Notes under the pieces: model-generated
The model's input: only the letters and a program-made list of their open reading frames with translations
Database searches by the model: none
Told to the model about the DNA's origin: nothing
Made by a program: the position numbers and the translations under genes
NCBI GenBank assembly: GCA_964058845.1
Contig: CAXKVR010000138.1
Location: forward strand, 186,001-250,000
From: Carex sylvatica
Taxonomy: Eukaryota; Streptophyta; Magnoliopsida; Poales; Cyperaceae
Direction: 5' to 3'
DNA: 64,000 nucleotides
Shown: one piece after another, positions 1 to 10,899 of the stretch
Numbering within the stretch: position 1 is the first letter of the stretch
Layout of the letters: every line of letters begins with the position of its first letter

Positions 1-860
1 AATTCCATTGTTTAACTTGTCATTCAACTGGACGCCTCCCGATGTAATGCATTAATATTCTATCTTGCTCTGCACAATTGTTTACTGTGTCTGTGTGAGA
101 GATGACAATCAGAGTCGACTGTTTTTGAATCCCCAGGCCTGTTCAGTTCCACTGGTATTGTGGAATTGATTGCAATAGATCTCTATTCCTGTGAAACAGA
201 AATGAAAAAGACTTGAATAGAATATACGGACTTGAGTACATTTCTAACCTTTCTCGAGAGGATATGGGAGAGTTCAGAATCAATCACTTGAGATCCAGTG
301 GTGCACTTGCACTTCACTGGATTGTGTATTCTGACAACTCAGGCCATCGAATATAATGACACAGCAGGAATTGGGAAGAGTACGGGATATTTTTACCCTT
401 TCTTTTTCTCATGTTAGCTGATGTGGCCTTCATTGTTTTCATTTTCTATTCTAATGGCAGGAATTGGGCTTTGGAGTGGAATTGGAATTGTGTATTCCTT
501 GTAAGAAAATATAATTATGTAGTCCAAAATAAAATATTAATGGGCTGATTTAATTAATAACTCAATTAATGGCGCTGTTTATATGGCCTTCTTTATATAT
601 AATCATTAAAGGGTGCATGCTGACTAAAGGCGCTATTATCCTTTGTTTAATTAAAAGGTGTCTTTATCATATTAATTGGACAGATTCATCCTGACATAAT
701 TTGATTTAGAAGGTGCGCTATTAGCATCCCATCCTATCCATCCTTTGGCTGTAAAGGTGCGAATGAAGGATTGAAATAGGCCCGACATTTTTAAAAATAC
801 CCAAAAAAATAAATAAATTATTAAGAATAACAGGGTTGGAGTTAAAATTTTAAAAATGCC
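1..860. other. Unassigned AT-rich intergenic DNA
   Basis: No coding exon, RNA gene or clear element boundary was recognised here. Short phrases around 130-180 and 465-500 (variants of GGAATTG next to GGCCTG or GGGCTT) look like weak inverted ends of an old transposon, but no target duplication could be set. Confidence 0.3.
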
Positions 861-1000
861 TAAACCGCCTCATTTTTTGGCGGTTAGGAATTTTAATTCC
901 TAACCGCCCCATTTATCGGCGGTCCGAGATTTTTATTTTTCTTTTTGTTTTTTTTTTTCCGGACCGCCCAAAAATTCGGCAGTCAGAGATTTTTTTTTTT
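860..1000. repeat. Clustered short inverted GGCGGT/ACCGCC motifs with poly-T
   Basis: The hexamer GGCGGT or its complement occurs repeatedly within 140 bases (near 865, 883, 903, 920, 963), each time beside AT-rich or poly-T filler, and runs directly into the 177-bp tandem repeat that follows. It is probably part of the same transposon-derived unit. No function is claimed. Confidence 0.45.
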
Positions 1001-1013
1001 TTTTTTTTTTTTT

Positions 1014-1475
1014 TGCAAATCTGGTTAACATAGCAAAACACCTTCAAAAATCGTGAAAATTGACCAACATGCAGTCTTGACATCGTCGAAAAGGACTGTG
1101 AAGTTTCATACAAAATCTCCGAACAGGCATTGAGATATCGGCTCTCAAAAATTGCCCGAACTACTGAATATTTCATTCTGAGCCCAACTTTGCACATCTG
1201 GTTAACATAGCAAAACACCTTCAAAAATCGTGAAAATTGACCGACATGCAGTCTTGACATCGTCGAAAAGGACTGTGAAGTTTCATACAAAATCTCCGAA
1301 CAGGCATTGAGATAACGGCTCTCAAAAATTGCCCGAACTGCTGAATATTTCATTCTGAGCCCAACTTTGCACATCTGGTTAACATAGCAAAACACCTTCA
1401 AAATTCGTGAAAATTGACCGACATGCAGTCTTGACATTGTCGAAAAGGACTGTGAAGTTTCATACAAAAATCTCC
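1014..1475. repeat. 177-bp tandem repeat, about 2.6 copies
   Basis: Units starting near 1014, 1191 and 1368 are nearly identical and spaced exactly 177 bases apart. The third copy stops near 1475. Because 177 is 59 codons and the unit has no stop in one minus-strand frame, a long repetitive open frame appears by chance; it is not a protein gene. The unit length is in the range usual for plant satellite monomers, but so few copies suggest a piece of a retroelement or a stray satellite fragment. Confidence 0.85.
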
Positions 1476-1506
1476 AACAGGAATGTGAAGTTTCAGCAGT
1501 TGTGAC

Positions 1507-1612
1507 AATTTTTGAGAGCCGATATCTCAAGACCTGTTAAGATATTTTGTATGAAACTTCACATTCCTGTTCGACGATGTCAAGAATGCATGTCGGTCAA
1601 TTTTCACGAATT
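1507..1612 (-). repeat. Inverted partial copy of the 177-bp unit
   Basis: This stretch is the reverse complement of about 100 bases of the upstream 177-bp unit, including the parts reading GAAACTTCACA and GACGATGTCAAGA. The locus therefore holds three direct copies and one inverted partial copy, separated by about 30 bases. Confidence 0.8.
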
Positions 1613-2333
1613 TTCACAACTACCCAATATTTCTGCTTACCCAATTGGAGATTTTTTTCATTTTCAGGCATTGGGTGAACAGAAAGAAATTGAATATCCA
1701 GTTACTGAGTAATCAGATTGGACAATTTTTGAGATTCTTTCAAAATTTAAGTAGATTTGGTAATTTCGTTTTGTTTCTGAATATTTATAAAAATTTCGGT
1801 TTTAATGTGGGTCTTATTTTGAGCTCGTTACCGGTCTATGAGGCGTACAAAAGAGTAAACAATGAAATGCTTGTAAATTCTTTCAAAAGAAATAAATGCT
1901 TGTTAGTTTGTTTTCTCCCTTCTACGTATCAAGTTGATTTGGAGTATATCAATAGTTAAAAATGTATGAACTAGCCTTATACAAATAATTTATGAAAAAA
2001 AAATATTTTTTGTAGTTGCGACTCAAATAAGCTAAAGAACCTTCTACTTCCCCAAAATATAAAATAGCTACTTTCGTCATTTCTCACATAATCCGATTAA
2101 AATTTAATATGGACAAAAAGTGGTACGAAACTTTTTCTCCCTACATCCGTTAAAAATTGTATTTCCCAAATTTTTGTATTTCTATTTGAATTCGATATAC
2201 TTATAATTCCGTCTTACTCTTTTTACATTTCTAACTTCTCTCATATCATTCATCTCTCTTTTCCTCCCTTGCGCAAGATGATTTCATTTCACATGATAGT
2301 TGAAACAATAGGTATGATATAAATGAACATATG
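1613..2333. other. AT-rich spacer without recognised genes
   Basis: Small open frames at 1645-1959 show no similarity that I recognise and have AT-driven composition. No RNA gene or element ends were found. Confidence 0.35.
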
Positions 2334-2764
2334 TGGCTCTCTTTATTTTTAAAATACTCTACTTCTATGAGCATATAAGCATATGAGAGCATATATTTAT
2401 AAGTTATTTTTGTATTTTTAATATCTAAATATTTTATCTAAAGCACTCAAAACATGTTCTCCATACTAGAATGTGCTTGGAGATCAAATTTTATATTATT
2501 TTGAATTTTTTTTTTTTACTATTTTTTCAGAAATTTTCAAATATGGTTTTTCAAAACAGGATTTTTAATATTTTTTATGACTGTTTTGAAAAATTCTAGA
2601 AAAATAGTAAAAAAATTAAAAAAAATGTAAAATTTGGTCTCCAAACACTATTAATATGGAGAACGTGTTGAGCGCTTTAGAACAATAATTTGGACAATGA
2701 AAACGCAAAAATAACTTATAAGCATATGCTCTCATATGCTTATGAAAGTAGAATAGCCAAACAT
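2334..2764. mobile_element. Palindromic MITE, family A (divergent copy)
   Basis: The two halves are reverse complements. The outer arms contain GCATATGAGAGCATAT and its complement. The inner arms contain the family core TGGAGATCAAATTTTAT (left) and TAAAATTTGGTCTCCA (right). The terminal 30-40 bases differ from the other family A copies, so this may be a subfamily sharing only the core. No clear target duplication was found. Confidence 0.7.
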
Positions 2765-2785
2765 TATATATAGAGAGAGAGAGAG

Positions 2786-3192
2786 GAGTAAGGCTAGGGT
2801 GCTATGGGTTGCATAGAGAGCTACAGTGCTACGGCTCAATATTCGACTTTTCAAAATTCTAACAGTCAATCCGAACCGTTCATCTTGTTCTCCATATTAA
2901 TATGTATTTGGAGACCAAATTTTATATTTTTTGAAAAAAATTTACTATTTTTTTAGATAGGTAGAAAATCACTTGATCTAAAAAATTCTGCACCATTCAG
3001 ATATTTGATTTTCTAACTATCTAAAATAAATAGTAAAAAAATTTCAAAAAATGTAAAATTTGGTCTCCAAATACATATTAATATAGAGAACAAGATGAAC
3101 TCTTTGGATCGACCGTTAGGATTTTAAAAACTCAAATATTGAACCGTAGCACCGTAGTCCTCTATGCAACCCATAGCACCCTAGCCTTACTC
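2786..3192. mobile_element. Palindromic MITE, family A
   Basis: The 407-bp element is a near-complete inverted repeat. It begins GAGTAAGGCTAGGGTGCTAT and ends with the complement CTAGCCTTACTC. Each arm holds the core TGGAGACCAAATTTTA followed by a T-rich tract and TACTATTTTTTTAGAT. It sits between two GA-rich microsatellite tracts (2773-2785 and 3193-3210), so the duplication is masked. RNA from either strand would fold into a long hairpin. Confidence 0.85.
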
Positions 3193-3204
3193 TAGATAGA
3201 GAGA

Positions 3205-3564
3205 GAGAGATGGGCTATGGTGCATTGCAATCTATAAACTCTTTTGTACATTGGACTATAAATTATCGGATTCAAAGTTTAAATAATCGATCCAAACCGT
3301 TAATCTTGTTCTTCATATTAATATGTATTTGGAGACCAAATTTTATATATTTTTTTAAAATTTTACTATTTTTTTAGATTTATTGAAAATTGCTATTTTT
3401 TTATGGTCCAAATTTGTCTGAAAACAACAATTTTCAATAAATCTAAAAAATAGTAAAAAAATTTCAAAAAATGTAAAATTTGGTCTCCAAATACATATTA
3501 ATATGGAGAACAAAATAAACGGTTTGAATCGGTCATTTGAACTTTGAATCGGATAATTTATAGG
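3205..3564. mobile_element. Palindromic MITE, family A (right end truncated)
   Basis: The left arm begins near GGGCTATGGTGCATTGCAAT and carries the family core near 3330; the inverted core lies near 3478. The right arm breaks off after ATAATTTATAG near 3562, before reaching the expected terminal repeat. It lies directly after the previous family member. Confidence 0.75.
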
Positions 3565-3815
3565 ATCATTTGATCGGTCATCTTGTTCAAATTGTGATTG
3601 GGCCAACTTAAACTCGTTATTCGCAGCTAAAATATGTCATTCTTCTTGCTCAAAATAAAATAAATTATGTCATTCTTAGAAGATTTGGTCAAGTAATCTT
3701 CCACAAGGAGTACTACAAGTTTTCTATTTTTCTGTTCAGAACATGCTATCTGATATACATCTCCAACCTAAAATTCATGTAATATATTTTATCACAAGCA
3801 GAGGCAGAACTAGAA

Positions 3816-3919
3816 TTTGAATTTGAGGGGGCCAAAATTTTTTCGTTTTTTTAGGAGTGTCAATCGATTTGAATTTAAAGGGGCCGAAATGTTTTCGCTT
3901 TTTTTTTAGGAGCGTCAAT
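3816..3919. repeat. 52-bp tandem duplication
   Basis: Two copies of a unit beginning TTTGAATTT and ending GTCAATCG, 52 bases apart, with a few substitutions. They lie just inside the left end of the hAT-like element. Confidence 0.7.
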
Positions 3920-3978
3920 CGGTATGCATCTGTAAAAAAATCATATGAAAATAACCACCCAGTAAGACTGGAAAGGCG

Positions 3979-4320
3979 ATGTATGTACTTAGGACGTCGG
4001 TTAAAGAAAACATGCTTGAGTACATTAGAGAAGCAACAACACCGAAAGCCGCATGGAACACCTTAGCAACTCTCTTCTCCAAGAAAAATGACGCCCGCCT
4101 CCAACTACTCGAAAAAGAGCTCATGACAATCTTGCAAGGTGGTATGACAATCAACCAATACTTCACGAAGGTGAAGTTCCTTTGCAGCGAGATTGTCCAA
4201 ATCGCCCCTGAAGAGAAGATCAGTGAGCAATGAATGAGGATAATAATCATCAATGCCATGAAGCCAGAGTATAGTAGTTTTATGGCTACGACTCCGATGA
4301 CGGAACGCGATTCTAACCGA
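3979..4320 (+). pseudogene. Copia retrotransposon gag fragment, degenerate
   Basis: The translated frame contains AWNTLATLFSKKNDARLQLL, then GGMTINQYFTKVKFLC and MKPEYSSFMA. These are conserved blocks of the Copia-type gag (UBN2/retrotran_gag) of plants, in the family order. An in-frame TGA at 4231-4233 falls where the family usually has an arginine, consistent with CGA to TGA decay at a methylated CpG. No protease, integrase or reverse transcriptase follows, and no LTR was found. It is an internal gag relic inside the hAT-like element at 3799-4591, not a working gene. Confidence 0.8.
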
Positions 4321-4599
4321 TATAAAAGAGTTTTTTTTAGTTGTGTGATTTAAAATACTGCAACTATTTTTATACATTTTACAACATAACATTAAAGGTA
4401 AATTTTCATGCATACCCTTCAATTTTTTTGAAATTACATATTTTTTCTTCTAAAATTCATAATATCGCAAAATATCATATTTATTTTTATAAATTTAAAA
4501 AACTCACAAATTATCCAATATAACTTCAGGCATTCAATATAACTTCAAGCATTCAGAGAGTGCCTGATACCCCTCCCCAGTTTCGCCCCTGATTGCAAG

Positions 4600-5141
4600 C
4601 GTCTAAAAAATATGCTAGTGAAGTCTGTCATGCGTTTTTTCAGTATTACGATTTTTATTTCAAATTAAGAATTTCAAATATAGAAAGGACTTTGCAAAGA
4701 CAAATTTGTATTTAATTGAAATTTTGAATTTTTGAATTTTTGTCAAATTTATATATAGAATAATAATGGATGTTTTTAATTACTTGTGGGGAAATGAGGT
4801 GAGCATCATATTATGCAACTTTAATTTATGCCACTTTATTTTAAAAAAAATGTGTCGAAACAAACATTTATACGAATGATGATTAAATTATGCAAAACTT
4901 TTGTGAGAAATTTAGCCCTATAAGCTTATGTAAATCTGTGTAAACAAAACATTAAATGTGCTTTATCGGTAATCAGTGTTAAACAAAACATATATTAATT
5001 GTAGTGTGGATTTTTGGTACGTTTCTGTTGGTTCTACTACCTATTTATTTTTTATATTTTTTGCTACCTATTTTGAGCTCCTATTTGAATGTGTTTTTTT
5101 TTGCACTACACCAAATAGGAGTCAATTAAGCGGTCTTATAT
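4600..5141. other. AT-rich spacer
   Basis: Nothing recognised besides simple AT-rich sequence. It lies downstream (3') of the VOC pseudogene. Confidence 0.3.
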
Positions 5142-5456
5142 ATTAGGCTCGTTTACATAGCTCCCAAGTCCCAAGCCTCACAACAATGCCATCAGTATCT
5201 CTCACATAACCCACCTTCTGCCCCCAATTCTTAGTCTCCGGTGCACTCACCGGCACGGCTCGTCTATATGCCCCCATCCACATCAGTATAATCAAAGCAT
5301 ATCTCCACTGGATTGTGCTCTCCTTTCGAGTCCGGCAAATGTACTTCCCCGGTCAAGGCGTCTGTTTCTCGCTGGCGAAGAGGTGTGAACGCAATTGTTG
5401 TCGGCCCACTGTCAAGCTCAGCTAGCCCACCTAATAACACAAACATAATTAATTTT

Positions 5457-5458
<2 letters not shown>

Positions 5459-5507
<49 letters not shown>
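5459..5507. repeat. (TA)n microsatellite
   Basis: About 24 perfect TA units directly beside the palindromic MITE at 5509, inside the VOC pseudogene intron. The MITE appears to have inserted at the edge of this tract, because its target duplication is TA-rich. Confidence 0.95.
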
Positions 5508-5508
<1 letters not shown>

Positions 5509-5509
<1 letters not shown>

Positions 5510-5933
5510 AGTAAGTCTACCATACATTGCAATGCATAGGCACCTCTATGCATTGGACTATAAATCACGGATTCAAAGTCCAAATGACCGATCCAAACCG
5601 TTCATCTTGTTCTTCATATTAATATGTTCTCCATATTAATATGTACTTGGTGATCAAATTTTATATTTTTGGAAATTTTTTTACTATTTATTAAGTCATT
5701 TTGAAAATTACTGATCTAACGGTGCCTTTTGATTTTACTGTAACTGTTGGATCAGCGATTTTCAATGTGGCTTAATAAATAGTAAAAAAATTTCAAAAAT
5801 TTTTGTCTCCAAACACATATTAATATGGAGAACAAGATGAACGGTTTGGATTGGTCATTTGGACTTTGAATATGGTGATTTATAGTCCAATGCATAGAGG
5901 TGCCTATGCATTGCAATGTATGGTAGACTTACT
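5509..5933. mobile_element. Palindromic MITE, family A, with 9-bp TSD
   Basis: A 425-bp inverted repeat with ends GAGTAAGTCTACCATACATT and its complement ending GGTAGACTTACT. It is flanked by ATATATATT on both sides (5500-5508 and 5934-5942), the 9-bp duplication expected of Mutator-type elements. Both arms carry the family core. It lies in the intron of the VOC pseudogene. Confidence 0.85.
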
Positions 5934-6124
5934 ATATATATTTGTATTGATTATTAGATTAACTGAGAGTAAGATATATAGATAGAGAGAGAGGACTTGT
6001 GGGATTGATCAAGGCGGCGGACGTTGTAGCCAAAGGCAGAGGTATAAAAGGCGACCGATTTGGCGACATCTCTCACATACACACTGTGTAGGCGAAGGCA
6101 GAGCTAGCTTAGGTTTGATGCCAT

Positions 6125-6524
6125 ATGATCTTCCTATCTCTCTCACACAATCTCTCTTGATTTGATTTGATTTGAACTAATTAAGGTGAAATGTGGAGCA
6201 TCATGAGGAAGAAGCGGTTTTGGAACTTGGATAGAGGAAACAGGTGGCAGCATGCATGGCATAGCCATCTATTTCTCTTCCACGTTGGCTCGCTCCAGAG
6301 TTATTAATTCGTTTCAACTAAAATGCAGCAGACAAAATCTGGCAGTCAGTGAGTCTTCGATTAAAATGAAAAATGTTTCGGCAAAGCTTCTTTTAAGCTC
6401 TCTTAAAATTTAAAGAGTCTTCTTTTATTTTATATTTTTGTCGTTTAATTCTGTTAAACACTGTTTTTTTACACAGATTAAGATCATTTAATTTTTTAGT
6501 CTTTTTCTGCTCGCATCTTAAATT
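6125..6524. other. Former promoter side of the VOC pseudogene
   Basis: This lies upstream of the minus-strand pseudogene start. No other gene was recognised. No TATA box is claimed. Confidence 0.3.
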
Positions 6525-6539
6525 TTTTATCCGAGTTTT

Positions 6540-8319
6540 TGAGAAAAAATAGGAGTCATGCTCCCATTTTATTGATAGGAGTTGTTACATGGTTTGTAAC
6601 AACAAAAGCAAAAAAACAATGCAGCTCATGATAGTGAGCTTAATCTAAAAGAGAAAAACAGGAAAATAGATGCAGTAAGTAAAGTAAAACATAAAGGTTC
6701 AAAAGAAAATAAGGTAAAGAAAATTGAAGGTAATCGTGGTGTGCATCTCTCGCCTGCAGCACTGTCATATTATGCATTTATTCTTATCTATGAGTATTGG
6801 TGTTGCTCTGCTACTTGTTCCAATAGATCCTGTATTGTTGCTGCTGAATTTCTGAATATTCTAGCACATCGTTCCCTCCAAATTATGAACTGCGCTATGA
6901 GAAACAGGGATCGCTCTTTGTCAGAGTACTCGGTGCTCAATAGCGCCCTACGCGATGACTATCTCGTGTTGAATTTGAGTCTCAGTTCTTGATACAATAT
7001 CCGGGTAAATGAGCAATCATTGAGTATATGTGCCACTGTTTCGGAGTCCACTTGACATAGCACACATCTGTTCGCCAACTGCCAGCCTTTTTTAACCAAA
7101 TTGTCTAATGTCAAGATTCGATTGAGTGTTGCTAGCCATCCAAAGATTTTGAATCTCGGCGGGGCTCTGATAGACCAAATTCTGTTGTATCTATTTACAA
7201 TCTGAGATTCATTCTTCATGGCAAAATATGCTGTTTTAACTGAGAAGACTCCAGTTGATCCCCACTTCCAACTAACTCCATCCTGTTCATTAGTTTCTAA
7301 ATGCACCTCATGCAACTGCACCAGCAAAAGCTGTAGTTGTTCCTCTGCCGTTTCCGATAATTGAGGCCTCACTAGCCGGTTTAAACTCATTTCCTGCATG
7401 GCATCACACATATTAACCGCCTTGTTTTCTGCATAAGAGTATAAAGTCTCAAACCGCCATTTTAACACCCCTAATCCCCAATCATGTCCCCAAAAGCTTA
7501 TTGTAAGGCCATTGCCCGGTTTCCTGATCATTGAAATAATCCAGAAAGGCAGCACTTCGTTTTCTAATTTGTAAAATAAATCTGTGGCCGGCATGAGATT
7601 CTCCATAAGTCCTATTTGTATCAAAAGCGGCTTCCACAAGTTAGTTTGCGGAGCTGTCCATTGCCAATAGAATTTCATTAATAAGGCCCTGTTAAATATT
7701 CTCAAATCATGTACACCCAGACCCTCAAGTTTTTTGGGAATGCAAACCATTGGGCAATTTACTAAGTTCATCTTTCTTGCTTCTTGCGTCACTCCATGCC
7801 ATAAGAACTTCCTTCGTATTTTATCAATCTCATGTCTCACCCAACTCGGCAATGAAAAACACGACATGAAATAGACAAGCAAAGCTGATAATACCGCATT
7901 CAATAATACCATCCTTCCTGCTATAGATAAGTGCTTAGCGGCCCAACCCGCTAATCTCTTATTGAACTTTTGAATTAACGGGATGTATGATGCTTTCTTC
8001 AGCCTTTTGTTTGATAACGGTAACTCTAGATATGTGATTGGAAAGGTCCCTAATCTTCACCCTAAGATGCTCGCCAGTTGGGTTGCTAGGAGCTCATCCT
8101 CCTGTGTCAATATTACTTCGGACTTATGCATATTAACCGCTAACCCCGAGATTGCTTCAAAGACAATGAGCCCAATCTTTAGTATCTGGCATTGTTGCTC
8201 TTCTGGCTTAACTATGAATAATGCATCATCTGCATATAAAAAAATCGGTTTCATGTTGGAGAAAAGTAGTCGGATTGCTTCTGATAATACAAGCTTGTTA
8301 AACCCTAAACCCTAAACCC
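6540..8319 (-). mobile_element. 5'-truncated L1-type LINE with target-site duplication
   Basis: Minus-strand coding pieces match the second ORF of plant L1 LINEs. At 8254-8057 is the reverse transcriptase motif FLYADDALFIV followed by GLAVNMHKSEV. At 7912-6959 is the C-terminal part, with IRRKFLWHG, LGVHDLRIFNRALLMKFYW and the zf-RVT-like block PPRFKIFGWLATLNRILT with CVLC. The two pieces are in different frames, so the copy is frameshifted. The sequence TTTTATCCGAGTTTT flanks the insertion (6525-6539 and 8320-8334), a 15-bp target duplication. There is only a short A-run at the 3' end. The 5' truncation point is followed by three plant-telomere-type heptamers (8300-8320). Confidence 0.9.
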
Positions 8320-8320
8320 T
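8300..8320. repeat. Three AAACCCT telomere-type heptamers at LINE 5' junction
   Basis: Three perfect AAACCCT units lie between the last LINE-like bases and the target duplication. Read on the element strand this is AGGGTTT three times at its 5' end. Confidence 0.95.
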
Positions 8321-8334
8321 TTTATCCGAGTTTT

Positions 8335-9121
8335 AAAACATCACTATCTATTTTTTTAGCTTTTATAACTATTATTCATAAATTAAAATAATTGAATATT
8401 AAATTCTTTAAGTATCTTTGAGACTTAATTCTAATACAAATTAAAAGGTGTTGCCGAGCAGCTTCATAGGGAATTACACGAGTGCAAACCCTTGCCACGT
8501 GTGGTTTTCTCTGACAAAGCGGCCCATTGCGTACCATAGAGGATTTGAATCTTCTTGGGCCAATGGACTAAGCCCCTTTGGGTCCTTAACATACCTCTTT
8601 TAGTATGGACCCTTAAATCTTTTGTACAGCTTGCTTAGTTCATTATTTCGTTTATCAAGTCTGTTTGCTAGGTAATTGGTATCGATAAGATATTTTTCCT
8701 CATTTACTCATTTAGTTGCTCAAATGTTTTGTGCTATTTTTGTTTTTATTTCACTATTATATCACTCGTGTAATGAACTATATTATGAATGAAATACGGG
8801 CTAGATATGTATTTTTCTTCAAAAAAAAAAAATGCAAAATGTTTTGGAACAAATATCTAAGTGTGTTAACATTTTTTATTTTTATTTTGCTAAACATGCC
8901 CTATATATATAGATTCTTAGTTTCTTACTTTCCTATATTGAATTAGGAAAAATAGAACGAGCCTTTTTTTGAGTCTTTTTATAATATTGTCCCCGATGCA
9001 ACGCACAGGCATGATGTTAGTTATATATAACACACACACACGTACATTCGTCTCCATTGTTCAAAAGTTAAGTCCAGCAACGCTTACAACCATTTTTGAG
9101 ATAAGGTCGATGAAATATAAT
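8335..9121. other. Spacer between LINE and hAT element
   Basis: No gene recognised. The open frame at 8716-8946 is low-complexity and hydrophobic, driven by AT-rich sequence. Confidence 0.3.
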
Positions 9122-9129
9122 CTCTCAGA

Positions 9130-9401
9130 AAGGGGTAGAACTAGAAAATTTTAATAGGAATAGCTGAAAATTAAAATGTACAATTATAGTGAATGAAATT
9201 TGAATCCAAAATCTCTCAATTATAAAATAGAGTTTTAACTACTAGATTACTACTAAATATATGTCATTTATTAAAGGTAGCTAGACTATATAAAAAGTTT
9301 AAAAAAGATAAAATGTAATTAAATTTCTATACATATAATTAAAATTTTAAAATCATAGAGATAATTTAGTTATTTTTGACTAAGTCTTAGATCTGCTCCT
9401 G
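9130..9401. mobile_element. Short hAT-like MITE, 8-bp TSD
   Basis: A 272-bp element bounded by CTCTCAGA at 9122-9129 and 9402-9409. The left end AAGGGGTAGAACTAG and right end CTTAGATCTGCTCCTG form imperfect inverted termini of the hAT CAGGGGCGGA type. A related truncated sequence occurs near 30209. Confidence 0.7.
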
Positions 9402-9409
9402 CTCTCAGA

Positions 9410-10899
9410 AGGGATTAAGAAAGCTTGTGTTTCTTTGCCGGACTCCGGAAAACAAAGTATTGTAGAAGGCATTTATGCATTTGTCACAATTATCTCTAAA
9501 GAATAGTTATTTTCCGTAAAATTGTGTTGGAAATAATATTAAATTAGTCTGTACTGATTATGCAAAAAAAAAAATATTTACTCAATCAATTTTTTTAAAT
9601 AAATTGCAAAGTCGACAAATATTTGAAATTAAACTTGTTTTGCTTGTAAAAACAGCACGGACATTTTAAATATAAATGACCTAAAATTTCAAATTGAGCA
9701 TATATAAACAACTTATCCTACGTATTATGCACTATTTGGTGATCTGAAACCGTTTGATCGAAAACTAGTGACATTAATTTCCATTAGTAGAGAGAGCATG
9801 ACCAAACTTAAAAAATTGGAAAGAATACAAATCCTCTTCATTATGCATGATATTAATGCACGAAACACACCATGATGTTGATGAGAGCATTAATTTTCGA
9901 TGGCATTTTTATTAAAAATAGAATATTGTGACTTATTCTTTTATCATTGATTTATTTTTTAAAAAAAATTATTGTTCATCATTTTATCATTATTTATTGC
10001 GTGGAGTGTTGCTTAGCCTTCGCTATGGTTATTTTCGACAAAAAGGAATATAAATATTGATTGTCCGATTGATACAATGTGCCAATTCTGATCTAGATCA
10101 AATGATACATAATAATTGTGTGAAAGTAAGAAGTTTGAATTCTAAACTAATTTTATAAAGTAAAATTACAATACAAAAGCAGAAGAAATTCTATATTGCA
10201 AGATGAATTTTTATGATTTCGGTTGGTAAAAAAAACCTTAGTGAATGAAAAAAAATATTTTCTAATAAACTAAATGGCATTTTTTTTTTTTCCCATAACT
10301 GGTTGGTAGTTAAATTGTCTCTCTTCTTTTTATGTGTATTTTGTACGGGACAAACATAAGAAAATATCATGTTTTCAACTTTTCATGAATTGATTTACTT
10401 CGCCATGATGTAAAAATGCGGAGCTCAATCAAATTTGACGGTAATTTTTATGAACTATTTTGCCAAGGTGCTGAACCTTTGTTGCTTTCTAAAGCTCCAA
10501 CGGCGTGTGGCTCGGAGAATAGGATCACTACTAACAATAAGTTTGTTAACAGTAAGTGCTAAACTGCTAATTAAAGAAATCAGTTAATAATTTTGTTAAT
10601 TTGATCATTCCTGTTCATAATAAATAAATGGTTAATTATTCCAGTCTAATCGAAACCGTCGAGAGACATGCCTTCTCTGGTTTGCACATATCTTAAAATG
10701 CTCCGCAGGATCACATAACAAGTGTACTCAACGACAGGTCTACAACAGTATACACAGTCGCCTCTCTCCCACTGGAGCGACTCCATAGTGGAAAGAGAGA
10801 AGGGGCACATCGGATAGAGCCCTTTCTTCTATATCCCGTTGCCTCTCTCTTCTGTTTCCATTGCTTGAACCTGATTTGGAGTCGAGATCGATCAATTCG
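9410..10899. other. Upstream region of the SAWADEE gene
   Basis: AT-rich sequence without genes. The last 200 bases are richer in GC and CT tracts, consistent with a 5' untranslated leader ending at the ATG at 10900. Minus-strand open frames here are shadows. Confidence 0.4.

Larger units (their letters stand above)
3799..4591. mobile_element. Non-autonomous hAT-like element carrying other TE fragments
   Basis: The left end reads CAGAGGCAGAACTAG and the right end CAGTTTCGCCCCTG, a pair matching the widespread hAT terminus CAGRGGCGGAAC. The flanks ATCACAAG (3791-3798) and ATTGCAAG (4592-4599) are an 8-bp target duplication with two mismatches. Inside are a 52-bp tandem pair (3816-3919), a Copia gag fragment (3979-4320) and a truncated arm of the Mutator-like MITE family (about 4400-4520). 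It therefore gained other elements or arose by acquiring them. Confidence 0.65.
5142..6124 (-). pseudogene. Glyoxalase/VOC-family pseudogene, two exons
   Basis: On the minus strand exon 1 (6124-5997) starts MASNL and contains YVRDVAKSVAFYTSAFGYNV then RRLDQSH. Exon 2 (5430-5142) contains LDSGPTTIAFTPLRQRETDA, HNPVEICFDYTDVDG and WGQKVGYVRDTDGIVVR. This is the order of plant single-domain lactoylglutathione-lyase-like (vicinal oxygen chelate) proteins of about 140 residues. The splice sites agree: donor AA|GT and acceptor TTATTAG give a K-W junction. The gene is broken. Exon 1 has an extra AGCT creating a stop after MASNLS and a missing base before YVRD. Exon 2 has another extra AGCT just after its start and an extra G in a G-run after DVDG. 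Residues usually present before PVSAPE are also missing. The intron holds a TA microsatellite and a palindromic MITE. Family assignment is firm; loss of function is an inference from the frame breaks. Confidence 0.85.

Noticed and set aside
913..1530. 205-codon minus-strand open frame
   Set aside because: It is a read-through of the 177-bp tandem repeat (59 codons per unit) plus poly-T; the protein is the same block repeated.
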